From Fagopyrum homotropicum (lineage: Eukaryota > Streptophyta > Magnoliopsida > Caryophyllales > Polygonaceae), in the NCBI GenBank assembly GCA_033239125.1, contig BSWB01000001.1, positions 56,759,501 through 56,823,500 of the forward strand: DNA of 64,000 bases, written 5' to 3'. The position numbers were made by a program, and so were the translations under genes. Positions 46,440-56,497 of this stretch are shown here, in pieces (the stretch's first letter is position 1; each line of letters starts with the position of its first letter). The notes under the pieces were generated by a model that worked only from the letters and a program-made list of their open reading frames with translations, was not told the origin of the DNA and did not search any database.

Positions 46440-47345
46440 CGTTTCTTGGACCAAATTTCACTTATCCGGTCATAGTTAGTGCTAATCTTATTGAGATTGA
46501 GCTATCTAAATTGATGCATGAGTTAAGAATGCATAGAAAGGTTGTAGGATACACCATTGATAATATTGTTGGAATTAAACCTTCTCTATGCATGCATAAA
46601 ATACTTATGGAAGATGATCATAAACCTTCACGGGAACCTCAACGACAGTTACATCCGATCATGAAAGAGGTTGTGAAGAAGGAAGTGCTTAAATTGCTTG
46701 ATGCAAGAATTATCTTCCCTATTTCGGATAGCAAGTGCGTGAGCCCGTTGCATGCAGTACCAAGGAAAGGAGGGATGACCGTTGAGAGCAACAAGAACAA
46801 TGAGTTGATCACAACAAGAACCGTGACCGGCTGGAGGATGTGCATTGACTACCGATGGTTAAATGTGGCGACTAGGAAGGATCACTTCCCTCTCCCATTC
46901 AATTATCAAATGCTTGAATGGTTAGTACAACACTCCCATTTCTACTACTTGGATGGTTATAGTGGATTCTTTCAAATCCTTATCCATCTGGATGATCAAG
47001 AGAAGACCACCTTCACGTGTCCTTGGGGTACGTTTGCTTATAGGAGGATGCTATTCGGATCGTGCAATGCACCTGCTACATTCCAACGCTGCATGATGGC
47101 TATCTTTTCCGAGTATATCGAGGAGATAATGGAGGTATTCATGGATGATTTGTTTGTTCATGGTTCTTCCTTTGATAATTACTTAGCTAACCTTTCTCTA
47201 GTGTTGCAACGATGTGGAGACACTAATCACGTATTGAATTGGAAGAATTGTTATTTTATGGTTAGTGAGGGCATTGTGTTAGGTCACCTCTGCCGGCTAC
47301 CTCTCATTACTTTGGAGAGGGATGACTTGCCCATCAATGATTCTT
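46440..47345 (+). pseudogene. Reverse transcriptase of H, with an internal deletion at its end
   Basis: The longest frame (46511-47470) has an IVGIKPSLCMHKILMEDDHK lead-in, VVKKEVLKLLDARII, GWRMCIDYRWLNVATRKDHF, LDGYSGFFQI with the first Asp, and EVFMDDLFVHGS with the catalytic DD at 47144-47149. After GIVLGH (about 47285) it jumps directly to LPLITLERDDLPINDSFPDE, a segment that normally follows RNase H. The RT connection and RNase H are therefore deleted. Element B2 inserted at 47359. It preserves the RT that C has lost completely. Confidence 0.85.
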
Positions 47346-47353
47346 TTCCCGAT

Positions 47354-49452
47354 GAGTATGTAACACCCCAAATCCGTGGGACTCGGAGCGCTACGGGCAA
47401 GAATCTCACAATGGATCCTGACCCTAGCCTGACAACAAGTACACTGGATATTAAAACAAGGCACAAATAAATATAAAACCAAATACATAAAACTGTATGA
47501 TCGTATATCAAAACATTAAGTCATATCCGATTACAAAACGGCAACAACATAAACATTTGTGTACATAAACATCCCAAAAACCCACGCATCCTAATGTACG
47601 GTATCCCTCGGCTGATCACCAGTTTGGATCACTCTGCACTCTTCCTATCTTGCACAATATCTACAACACGGTATAAAACCTTAGATAACAATTCATGAAT
47701 AAGAATAAACGTAATAGCACATTTAAACATGCAATCACATCACAAAATGCAATACTCACATCATATCCGTTTATTATCTTCATTACGTTCTACCATTACT
47801 AATTCAACTTATTTTGTGACACGAGGAACACCCAAAACCCCGCCTTTCTCCCCTTTCACACAGGTTTGGAATCGGGGATCAAGCCTCCCCACTTGAGAGC
47901 CGATCGCAGAGAACCTCCAGACTCTCGACGAGCTTCAGGCAAGTTGTCACGACCCGTTATAATACAATTTGACCATTTAACAGACATATATGGTCGTCCT
48001 AGTCTGGTTAGGTTATCAATACAACATTTATATGCAAAAACACGACTATCACAATCACTCAAACCCATAAACGCGAGCTAAGTAAGCCCGAAGGGCTTAC
48101 TTGTCACAAGGTAGTCCTAAACAGTGGTCACGGTTTCCCCTCGAGGAAACGATCAATGCATGTATAAACAAGGCACACAAATATCAATCACTATCCACAA
48201 CCTATGAGATTCCACCTCCTAATCTTCAAGATCTCGCAAGATCATTACCATAACACAATCCACAATATCATTATCCTCAAAGATCATAACTATCAATCCA
48301 TAAATTCAACATCTCACAATTCCTCAAACCTCACAAGGTATCATCTAATCAAAATTCCTCAATCTCAGTTCTAATTCTAAATTAATTAATTAACCTTTAC
48401 ATAATTAAATTAACTTTCACCACAATAACATTTTGCCCACAAGCAATTTCTGAACTCACCAGTCATCAGATTTCATCAAACAAGCAACCCATAATCACCA
48501 GAATAATATAACGAGCATAACGGAATTTCCAATTATCCATTTTGACCAGCCTAAGGTCAATTAGGCCAAATCGCAATACGGAAAATGAATAAATTCATAA
48601 CTTATTTGTTGCTAACCCAATTGATAATCCGAAAGAAGATTCGGAATCACAACGACGTAGGCTACACTTGGACAACATCAAATTCACCGGAATTTGAGCG
48701 ACGGAACCGGCCTGGTGACCTATATGCTTTACCAGATCTTCATTAGCTCGGAAACGCAGAAACATGGTACCAATATGAAGATAATGAAGAGAGGAATCCA
48801 AAAACTCAAACGGATTTGAAATCGGATTAAGATCTGAGTTTGAAGGTTTAGAGAAATCAGAGCTTTTATGAGGAAACGTGAAAGGAAATGAAATAATAAA
48901 CATTTTCCGCTATTTATAGTGAAGTCGATAATTATCCTTTAGCAAAGTCGGTAATTATCCTTTAGCGAAGTCGATAATTATCCTTTAACGGATCCAAAGG
49001 CGGGTTGAACCCCCAATCCAAACTTTTCGAAATTGGAATAATAAATCTAGAATATTGTAGGGATAACTGTTCCGCAACTGCCTCGGAAAAAGCATATTCC
49101 TAAGCCGTCTTTCTTAGCTGCTAAGAAACGAGATAGCGACTCTTTTGGCCGTTTTGCCTTTCTATGTTATTTCATATCTAGGACAAGTCCGATGTCCTGA
49201 TCAATTCTCTCAACTGCATTTTTATTAATTGAAGCTCCTAAATGCTCCAAATAACACCGGAGGGTAAAATCAATTCTCGGGGGAAAAAGTGAAAAATTCC
49301 CCACATGTCCAAATTTACGACAAGAACATAACAGTGTAACTCATACTCATCACTTACGCAGTCTTCGCGAGTTATATGTCAAATACTATCGATGATTAAG
49401 TTAATCAACATTAATCATCACTAATTAGAATTTAAAAATCATAGCTCTTACA
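47354..49452 (-). mobile_element. 3' LTR of Tekay-like element B2 (2094 bp)
   Basis: On the minus strand TGTAAGAGCTATG (49452) to GGGGTGTTACA (47359). Left flank GAGTA (47354-47358) would be one copy of the target duplication; the other is not identified. It contains GTAAGCCC/GGGCTTAC (48082-48100), a stem-loop block near 47917-47939, a minus-strand TATA box CTATAAATAGC (48909-48919), and three 23-bp repeats just upstream of it. Confidence 0.85.
48909..48989 (-). promoter_or_regulatory. TATA box with three upstream 23-bp tandem repeats (B2 LTR)
   Basis: On the minus strand CTATAAATAGC at 48919-48909. Immediately upstream (48921-48989) are three copies of a 23-bp unit, AAGTCGATAATTATCCTTT plus four bases on the plus strand, at 48921, 48944 and 48967. 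The arrangement is that of a U3 promoter with an enhancer repeat. Activity is inferred. Confidence 0.7.
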
Positions 49453-49495
49453 TCACACACCCCTTAAAAAGAAGTTTCGTCCCAAAACTTTACAG
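49453..49495 (-). other. Polypurine tract of B2
   Basis: Minus strand: TTTGGGACGAAACTTC, then TTTTTAAGGGGTGTGTGA, directly before TGTAAGAGC. Confidence 0.75.
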
Positions 49496-49544
49496 AAACC
49501 GAAATCCTCTAGGACCCATATGCAAAGGTATATACACTCACTCA

Positions 49545-49809
49545 CGCGGAGGCATAACATCTCCAATAATGCTAAACTCATCCCAAAGGCACGGAGGTAG
49601 AACATCTCCGGTAAATCTAAACCCATCACAAAGGCACGGAGGTAAAACATCTCCGGCAAATCATAATCATAACTCAAAAGTATGGAGGAAGAACATCTCG
49701 AGCAACTATAACCACAACATTAGCATGGAGGAAGAACATCTCCAGAAAAATCACAATATCACAACTCAAATTAGGTAAAATCATCTCCAACTATCCTAAT
49801 CTCGCTTTA
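49545..49809 (-). repeat. ~45-bp tandem repeats of B2, split by element C
   Basis: A GGAGGTAAAACATCTCCGG-type phrase (itself a GGAG..CTCC dyad) recurs near 49549, 49591, 49636, 49683 and 49726, with a worn copy near 49770. It continues beyond element C near 61117 and 61150. It lies in the 3' untranslated part of B2, between integrase and polypurine tract. Confidence 0.75.
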
Positions 49810-51538
49810 TGATAGCATGAATTATAGTCTATATTTTGGGGTTTGTTTGGACGTTTTATCTTTCATAATCTGCATGTTTGTATGTACATTATGTGATTTT
49901 ACTACCATTTCATCTACCTTTGCGAGAATCGAGGTCTACACCTAGTTTCGTTGTAATTACAGGTAATATGGTACGTTTTGCATCAAAAAGGAGCAAAAGG
50001 AGTCATGAGTCATTTGGAGCTACATCCAGGGAGCATAGCCATGGATTAAAGATTTACTTTGAACCAGTTTTGAGAGATTTCACGTTCAGTTATGACTCAC
50101 CTCGGTTGACCAGAGATTCATCTCGACCGAGGCGATCCAGAGACGCCGACTCGACCGAGGCGAACACCTAGGACGCGGCGAGAATATTTTATTCTTGGAA
50201 GAGATCTTTTAAATTTGGAAAGTAATCTTATATTTTTGGGCTTGGCTCCTGGAAGGAAGGAGATATGCAGAATCATATATTTTACCTATATTTATGGGAA
50301 AATATCTTTCTAAGATTTATTATCTTTGGAGGGTTATTTTCCTATAAAAAGGGTTGGATTTCCACAATTCCAGATACCCGCTTACACCGAAAAATACGCA
50401 GCAGCAGCCTACTCCAAGTTGGGAGAATTGAAGAACCTTTTTGAAGGTTGAAGGAAGATTGAAGTCCATAGCTTTCATAACTTTATTGAAGGGTTTTGTA
50501 AGATTGTCTTCAATTCCCTCAATTGTTGTCTTGTCTTTTTGGATTGTTATCCAAGGAACGCTTTGTTGTGATATTTGATTCAGTTATTGAAGTCTTTTCA
50601 TTAAATTCTTCTTTGTTCAAATATTCACCTTCTTCCCATATATTTTAATACTTTCATTATGATGATGAGTGGTTAATTTCCTTGTGTGATTCTAGGGTGA
50701 TTGGCTGAAGGTTGTGGGAAAAACAATGATAGAATAATCTTAGATTCCAGTAGGATCCTGAAAGTTCGAGTCTTTAACCTTAACCCTAAGCATCTCGTTC
50801 AGTCGATGAACACCTCGGCCGGGGTGGAAACTGGCTGACCGAGGTGACTTATCTGATCCATAACTGAGAGTTAAGTGTTAGAGTTTGCTAAATCCTATTC
50901 TTATTACACCCTTCTGGTTCAATGCAGGCTTAGGATGAGACTTACCCGGTAATTCCTTAGTTTGTGTATTAACGATCATAAGTGTAGGTAATAAAGGTTT
51001 GTCCTTTATTGGGGTTTGAGTGTGCTTCCATCCCATCTTTGTGAGTTATCCTGAAACTTACCCGGTAAAGGTTGATTCTATTCCCTTAGATGGTGTGTTA
51101 GTTTGAGGTTATAGTTCTTTATCTTGATTCCTTGAGACTTACCCGGTAATAGGAGTTACGGTTTTGGATTAGTGAGTAGTGAGACTTACCCGGTGATCTA
51201 CTCCACTTTAGAAACACCTTCCCCACGCAAAAAATCTCAGCTTTGTCCGCTTATCTATAGATCTTGAGTTGGAACCACAACTAGATGCTTTAATCCCTAG
51301 AATTGCATGTTTGCTTTATTGACTTCTTATTCATCTTTGATTGTGTTAATTGATCTTGTGGTTAGAATCGACATAAGCACACCGTATTGACTTTGTTTCA
51401 CCGAGTCCCTGTGATCGACCCCTGGAATTTTCTTGCTTTTACTACGATTGACCCGTACACTGCGGGTTCGCATCCTTGTTTTAAGCTTAAGTCTAGGGTT
51501 ATAAATTTAAAGCTTGCACACACCTTTTGGAGCGAACA
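49810..51538 (+). mobile_element. 5' LTR of C (1729 bp)
   Basis: TGATAGCATGAATTATAG to GGAGCGAACA. TATA box CTATAAAAAGG at 50342. Palindrome-family modules at 50098-50162 and 50811-50846. TTACCCGGTAA at 50942, 51058 and 51139, and TTACCCGGTGA at 51186. The reading frame at 49878-50171, repeated at 59445-59738, is LTR sequence and not a gene. Confidence 0.93.
50342..50352 (+). promoter_or_regulatory. LTR promoter TATA box of C
   Basis: CTATAAAAAGG, with a CACAATTCCAGATACCCGC initiator-like region about 30 bp downstream. The same box is at 59909 in the 3' LTR. Function inferred from position. Confidence 0.65.
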
Positions 51539-51544
51539 AGTTTT

Positions 51545-51562
51545 TGGCGCCGTTGCCGGGGA
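51545..51562 (+). other. Primer-binding site of C (tRNA-Asp type)
   Basis: TGGCGCCGTTGCCGGGGA, six bases after the LTR end. Typical for the Athila lineage. Confidence 0.9.
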
Positions 51563-51666
51563 CTTGGTCTAGACCGAGCCGGTACGGTTTGCTCTTGGGG
51601 CGCTTGCCCCGTTTCATCTAACCACTCTACTTGAGTGACGACTTTTGCAGGTTCTTTCTTAGGTAT

Positions 51667-52788
51667 ATGCGAAGAACCCGCGCTGGGAAGGAAATCGTTC
51701 CTTACGATCCCGAACCAGAAAAGACATACAAGCGACGCTTAAGAGAGGCGAAGATGGCCCAACAAGACGATCGCGATCTTGCGGCCCAATTGAAAGAGAC
51801 GCAGGAGCTGCTACGTCTCAGTAAGGAAGAACTAAGGCAAGAGAAAGAGGAGAATCGCGCCAAGACTGCAGCTATCGAAGCTGAGATTGCAGTCATACGA
51901 GACCAGATTCTACTTCGACCGAGGGAAGATCCTCCTGTTGATCCTCGACCGATGCAGAATCCAGTAGTTGACCCTCGACCGAGGCAGATTCCAGTACCTG
52001 ACGCCCCGGCCGATGTACTTCCACCTCGGATGCCAGTCCGAGATGTTCTTCTTGCAGGAATCCCACAAACCCTAGGTCAGAGGATGGACCCTAATCAACA
52101 ACTGAGGCGTCCAGGAGTGAACCTAGGAGATCCAGCAGATCATGACTACGAACTTCGACCGCAAGTTCTAGCCATGATTCGCCAATGCCAATTCGGAGGG
52201 CTAGAGAAGGAGTCGCCACATCAACATCTTCAAAACTACGAGATCTTGATGGAAACCTTGCGACCATCCAGAATTGAAAATAACAATTACAAGCTAAGAC
52301 CTTTTTACTTTTCTTTAAAAGATAGAGCTCTTACTTGGTATCAATCTCTTCCTCCAGGAAAAATCAGCACATGGGAGGAGATGACCACGGAATTCTTGAC
52401 CAAATTCTTTCCCCCCTCAAAGACCGCCGAAATGAGAGGGAAGATCAATGCTTTCATTATGAAAGACAAGGAGAGCTTGTCCAAATCTTGGGAGCGGTTC
52501 AAGGATATCCTTTTGGATTGCCCACATCATGGGATTCCAAAGATCGAATTGTTGGAGATCTACTTCAAAGGGCTGGACGGAAGCACCCAGTTCAATCTCC
52601 AACTACTCTCCGCCGGTACCTTCATGGACATGGCGATTGATGAGGCTTGGGACTTCATTGAGAAGCAAGCCTTGCACATGGAGAAATATACCCACCAAGG
52701 AGCTGAAGGTGGAATTAAAAGAGTCAACTTTCAAGAGACTCAACCCAACAACAATCAACTCACGTCATTGAAGAACGACGTGAAGTAA
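51667..52788 (+). CDS. Gag of C (373 codons, ends at an in-frame TAA)
   Basis: Gag forms the virus-like particle. The open stretch extends upstream to 51631 without an ATG; the first ATG is 51667 (MRRTRAGKEIVPYDPEPEKT), which matches the start of the H gag. A charged helical N-terminus (REAKMAQQDDRDLAAQL..) is followed by a Pro/Arg linker built on the CTCGACCGA motif (VDPRPMQNPVVDPRPRQIPV). The gag core follows: HQHLQNYEILMETLRPSRIE, RALTWYQSLPPGKISTWEEM, FLTKFFPPSKTAEMRGKINA, DCPHHGIPKIELLEIYFKGL. The frame stops at TAA 52786-52788, but the following 1004 codons are open in the same frame. The homologous position in H has a sense codon, so the stop is a recent mutation or a readthrough site. 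Confidence 0.88.
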   Translation: MRRTRAGKEIVPYDPEPEKTYKRRLREAKMAQQDDRDLAAQLKETQELLRLSKEELRQEKEENRAKTAAIEAEIAVIRDQILLRPREDPPVDPRPMQNPVVDPRPRQIPVPDAPADVLPPRMPVRDVLLAGIPQTLGQRMDPNQQLRRPGVNLGDPADHDYELRPQVLAMIRQCQFGGLEKESPHQHLQNYEILMETLRPSRIENNNYKLRPFYFSLKDRALTWYQSLPPGKISTWEEMTTEFLTKFFPPSKTAEMRGKINAFIMKDKESLSKSWERFKDILLDCPHHGIPKIELLEIYFKGLDGSTQFNLQLLSAGTFMDMAIDEAWDFIEKQALHMEKYTHQGAEGGIKRVNFQETQPNNNQLTSLKNDVK

Positions 52789-55700
52789 TTGAAGGAGCTC
52801 TTGATGGCTCAAACTAAGAAAGAAGAGCAAGGGCAAAGGAACAACAACAATAACGGGTACCGTAACAACAACAACGGTCCCCGAAACAACAACTACAAGA
52901 ACAACAATAGAGGATCCAATAGCAACAACTGGAGGGCGAACAACCAAAATCACGGTAACAATCATTCAAACTCCAATTCTAATGATTCCTCTAACCCTTT
53001 CCTCTCTCCCCCTTCTTCTTCTTCTTCTACTCCATTGAAAAGCCAAGGGCAAGGATCAAGTTCGTCTCAGCCAGAAAAGAAAGACGCAGTTCTGGAGGCA
53101 ATCTTGATCAAGCTTAGCGCTATGGAGAATTCTATGACTTCGTTTTCGAGGGCCCAAAAGTCCTTCGAACAACAACTTGCTAATAGGGCGAATGAAGCGC
53201 CAAGAGATCCAGGGAAGCTTCCAGCAAAGACGGAAACTAACCCTAAGGGCCAGTGCATGGCCATAACGACGAGGAGTGGACTTAAAACTGCTGATCCAGT
53301 ACCTCGCTCGACGCAGACCACCTCGGTCCAGATCCAGTCGAAGAACACCTCGACCGAGATGCCAACCGAGGCGGAGCAACAGAAGGCAGGAGGGACGACA
53401 GAAACTTATGTTCCACCTCTTGTATATAAGCCACCACTTCCATTCCCTCAGTCCAGAGCCAGAGCACATCTAGACAAGCACTTCGGTAAGTTTCTTGACT
53501 TGATGAATAAGCTGCATATTAACATTCCTTTCCTTGATGCTATTTTAGGTATGCCCGCCTATGGGAAGTTCTTAAAAGAAATCTTATCAAGGAAGAGGAA
53601 GCTGGAGGATGTTGGTGAAGTTAGGATGACATCTAAGTCTTCGGAGCTTATCAAGATCATGAAGGAAAAGATGCCACCTAAGTTGAGAGATCCCGGCTCA
53701 TTTTGCATTCCCATTCAAGTTGGGGACGTAACTTGTGAAGCCCTTTGTGATCTAGGAGCCAGCGTGAGCATCATCCCGCTGGAGCTATGCACAAAGATCG
53801 GTCTTGGAGAGCCCAAGCCGGTCAAGATTCGACTCTACATGGCGGATCGCTCCATTACCCATCCCGTGGGCATTTTGGAAGACGTTCCGGTCAAGCTAGG
53901 TAACTTCTATCTACCCATAGATTTTGTCGTACTTGACATTCCCGCAGATTATCCTGTTCCTATTATTCTCGGGAGGCCATTTCTAGCAACTTCGGGTTGC
54001 AACGTGGATTGCAAGAACGTCAAGTTGAAATTCAACGTTGGTGGCGATGAGGTGGAGTTCGCACTACTTGCAGCCATGAAAGGGGAGCAACTAACTGATG
54101 ATATCTTCAACATCTACGATGAAGAAGAATCAAGAGAATTGGTGAGCTCTATCCTTATTAACGACCCACTCGAAAGAGTTATTAGCTTCAGTTTAATGGA
54201 GGAAGGTATAGATGCTTCTTGTGATGCAGATATACGGAGCTTAAAAGCACTGGAAGAGGATCCAGGAGCTACAACTGAGAAGCTAATCCAGGAGACGAAG
54301 ATCTCCAGTCTTGGATCCAGTAGCAGTACCTCGACCGAGGCACTTTCTGGACTGAGCGAGGCGACCGAAGAACATCTCGGTCAACGCCTATGCGCCTCGA
54401 CCGAGGTCGACGGCGAGACGATGTCAACTGAGATTGCTGAGAATAACAATTTTCTTACTCCCTTCTCTGACTTTCACCCACTGTTGGCGGACCATTCCCT
54501 CCACCAACTTTCTGATAATAAAGGTCCTTGGTATGCTGATATTGTGAATTATCTTGTTTGCCAGGAAATACCTCCCGGATTGACGTACTCTCAAAAGAAG
54601 AGATTCTTCAAGGAAGTACGACATTATTACTGGGATGAGCCGCTGCTATTTAAGCGCGGACCGGATGGGATGCTTCGAAGGTGCATTCCGGAGGATGAAG
54701 TTAATAGCGTCATAAGGCATTGTCATTCACTTCCTTGTGGAGGACATGCTAGCACCGATAAAACATGCGCTAAGGTATTGCGTTCCGGTTTCTTTTGGCC
54801 TACATTATTTAAGGATGTGCAATCTTTTGTTGTCTCTTGTGATGCATGCCAAAGAACAGGGAACTTATCAAGAAGGAACGAGATGCCACTTAATAACATC
54901 CAAGAAGTGGAGATCTTCGATGTATGGGGGATTGACTTCATGGGACCTTTCCCATCCTCCGGAGGAAACCTCTACATTCTCCTTGCAGTTGATTACGTCT
55001 CTAGATGGGTTGAAGCCATTGCTTCTCCCACTAATGACGCCAAGGTGGTTGTGAAGTTCTTGAATAGAACTATCTTTCCACGATTTGGAACTCCACGCAT
55101 CATCATTAGCGATGGAGGAACGCATTTCATCAACCGGAAGTTTAAAGCACTTCTATCGAAGTATGGGGTAACCCACAAGGTATCAACCGCTTATCACCCT
55201 CAAACTAGTGGACAGGTCGAGATCTCGAACAGAGAAATCAAGGCAATTTTGGAAAAGACCGTCTCTAGAACAAGGAAGGATTGGTCCATGAAGTTGGACG
55301 ATGCTCTTTGGGCGTACAGGACCGCATTCAAGACTCCCATAGGTACCACCCCTTATAATTTGGTATATGGGAAGTCTTGCCATTTGCCCGTTGAATTGGA
55401 GCACAAGGCGTATTGGGCTATCAAATGGTTGAATTTCGACATCAAGGAGGCTGGTGAGAAGCGACTATTGGAACTTAACGAGCTGGAGGAGCTACGTTTG
55501 AACGCTTATGAGAATGCCAAAATCTACAAGGAAAGGACGAAGAGATGGCATGACAAGCGTATCGTTCCAAAGGAGCTTAACGAAGGAGACTTAGTTCTAC
55601 TCTTCAACTCCCGCCTCAGCCTTTTTCCAGGTAAGTTAAAATCTAGATGGACCGGACCTTATGTTGTGAAACATGTTTTCCCTCATGGTGCAGTTGAGAT

Positions 55701-55803
55701 ATGGGGCGAAACTAGCGGAAGCTTCAAGGTCAACGGTCATAGACTTAAGAAGTACCAACCGGAAACGCCGGTTGAGGAGGTTGCACCGATATACCTCGTT
55801 TGA
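52789..55803 (+). CDS. Gag C-terminus, protease and integrase of C (RT/RNase H missing)
   Basis: 1004 codons in frame with the gag. 1-90 are Asn/Ser-rich. About 120-260 is the gag tail (TTRSGLKTADPVPR, PFPQSRARAHLDKHFG). The protease lies at 310-410: CDLGASVSIIPLELC with the catalytic Asp (D-L-G, as in Athila elements), YMADRSITHPVGILEDVP and YPVPIILGRPFL. After a Ser/Thr/Glu linker (about 490-550), where RT and RNase H should be, it goes straight to GPWYADIVNYLV and the integrase. That has HHCC (IRHCHSL..GGHAS.. CDACQRTG), core Asp 716 (GIDFMGPF), Asp 775 (ISDGGTHF) and Glu 811 (SGQVEISNREI), and a RWTGPYVV end. The integrase looks intact (D, D35E). No zinc knuckle was noticed in gag. Confidence 0.9.
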   Translation: MKELLMAQTKKEEQGQRNNNNNGYRNNNNGPRNNNYKNNNRGSNSNNWRANNQNHGNNHSNSNSNDSSNPFLSPPSSSSSTPLKSQGQGSSSSQPEKKDAVLEAILIKLSAMENSMTSFSRAQKSFEQQLANRANEAPRDPGKLPAKTETNPKGQCMAITTRSGLKTADPVPRSTQTTSVQIQSKNTSTEMPTEAEQQKAGGTTETYVPPLVYKPPLPFPQSRARAHLDKHFGKFLDLMNKLHINIPFLDAILGMPAYGKFLKEILSRKRKLEDVGEVRMTSKSSELIKIMKEKMPPKLRDPGSFCIPIQVGDVTCEALCDLGASVSIIPLELCTKIGLGEPKPVKIRLYMADRSITHPVGILEDVPVKLGNFYLPIDFVVLDIPADYPVPIILGRPFLATSGCNVDCKNVKLKFNVGGDEVEFALLAAMKGEQLTDDIFNIYDEEESRELVSSILINDPLERVISFSLMEEGIDASCDADIRSLKALEEDPGATTEKLIQETKISSLGSSSSTSTEALSGLSEATEEHLGQRLCASTEVDGETMSTEIAENNNFLTPFSDFHPLLADHSLHQLSDNKGPWYADIVNYLVCQEIPPGLTYSQKKRFFKEVRHYYWDEPLLFKRGPDGMLRRCIPEDEVNSVIRHCHSLPCGGHASTDKTCAKVLRSGFFWPTLFKDVQSFVVSCDACQRTGNLSRRNEMPLNNIQEVEIFDVWGIDFMGPFPSSGGNLYILLAVDYVSRWVEAIASPTNDAKVVVKFLNRTIFPRFGTPRIIISDGGTHFINRKFKALLSKYGVTHKVSTAYHPQTSGQVEISNREIKAILEKTVSRTRKDWSMKLDDALWAYRTAFKTPIGTTPYNLVYGKSCHLPVELEHKAYWAIKWLNFDIKEAGEKRLLELNELEELRLNAYENAKIYKERTKRWHDKRIVPKELNEGDLVLLFNSRLSLFPGKLKSRWTGPYVVKHVFPHGAVEIWGETSGSFKVNGHRLKKYQPETPVEEVAPIYLV

Positions 55804-56497
55804 GACGCATCATGGTCCAGCTAGCGACCTTAAATCAAGCACTTCTTGGGAGGCAACCCAAGGTATTGCTTTCTTTTTCCCGTTTTCTAGTCTAGTTTAG
55901 ATAGTTTTTGTTTTTGCTTTGCTTTGCTTTGTTTTTGGCGTTCTGGACAGACAACAGGGAATATCTAAGGAAGGAGCACAACTGGAAGGACAGAAGTTCG
56001 AGATTCTGAGAATACAGAAGCACCTCGGTTACTGTCAGAGCACCTCGACCGAGTTGATTCTTGAGCAACCGAGGCGACTAGGGTTTCTGAAGAACTGCCT
56101 CGGTCCACACCACCTCGGTCCAGTCGAGACCATCTCGACCGAGGTGACAGCAGATCCAGTAACAGTATAAAAGGGGGAAAAATTACTTTTCACATTTTTT
56201 TTACCCTCCTCGACCGCGGCGACAGCTATACCTCGCTTCCTTCGTTTCTCGCTCGTTTTCGAAGATTTCCGCTTCCAAACTGCAATTAAAGGGTAGAGGA
56301 ATCGATTGCAACTACAGATCTGCAAGAAACTCGAGTGAATCGGCCGGAACGAGTGATTTTAGGGGTAAAAGAACTGAATTTCTGAGAGTTGGAATCGCGA
56401 CTGTCTTCGCCTCGGTCCAGTCGATCTGCACCTCGACCGAGGTGATTCTTGGAGTTTGTCAGAGACCGAGGTGTTCTGACAGTGGAAATTTCTGAAG
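55804..56497 (+). other. Motif-dense spacer between pol and third ORF of C
   Basis: Non-coding. Holds about ten copies or half-copies of the CACCTCGACCGAGGTG family between 56021 and 56473, including the full 16-mer at 56429-56444 and a CATCTCGACCGAGGTG at 56131-56146. TATAAAAGGGGGAAAA at 56166-56181 could be a TATA box for the third ORF or an internal polypurine tract. Confidence 0.7.

Noticed and set aside
49549..49790. Regularly spaced repeats as a CRISPR array
   Set aside because: Plant nuclear retroelement context, imperfect units, no cas genes; they are tandem repeats of a retroelement UTR.
49878..50171. 97-residue frame duplicated exactly at 59445-59738, looking like a conserved gene pair
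   Set aside because: Both copies are the same position in the two near-identical LTRs of C; duplication comes from retrotransposition.
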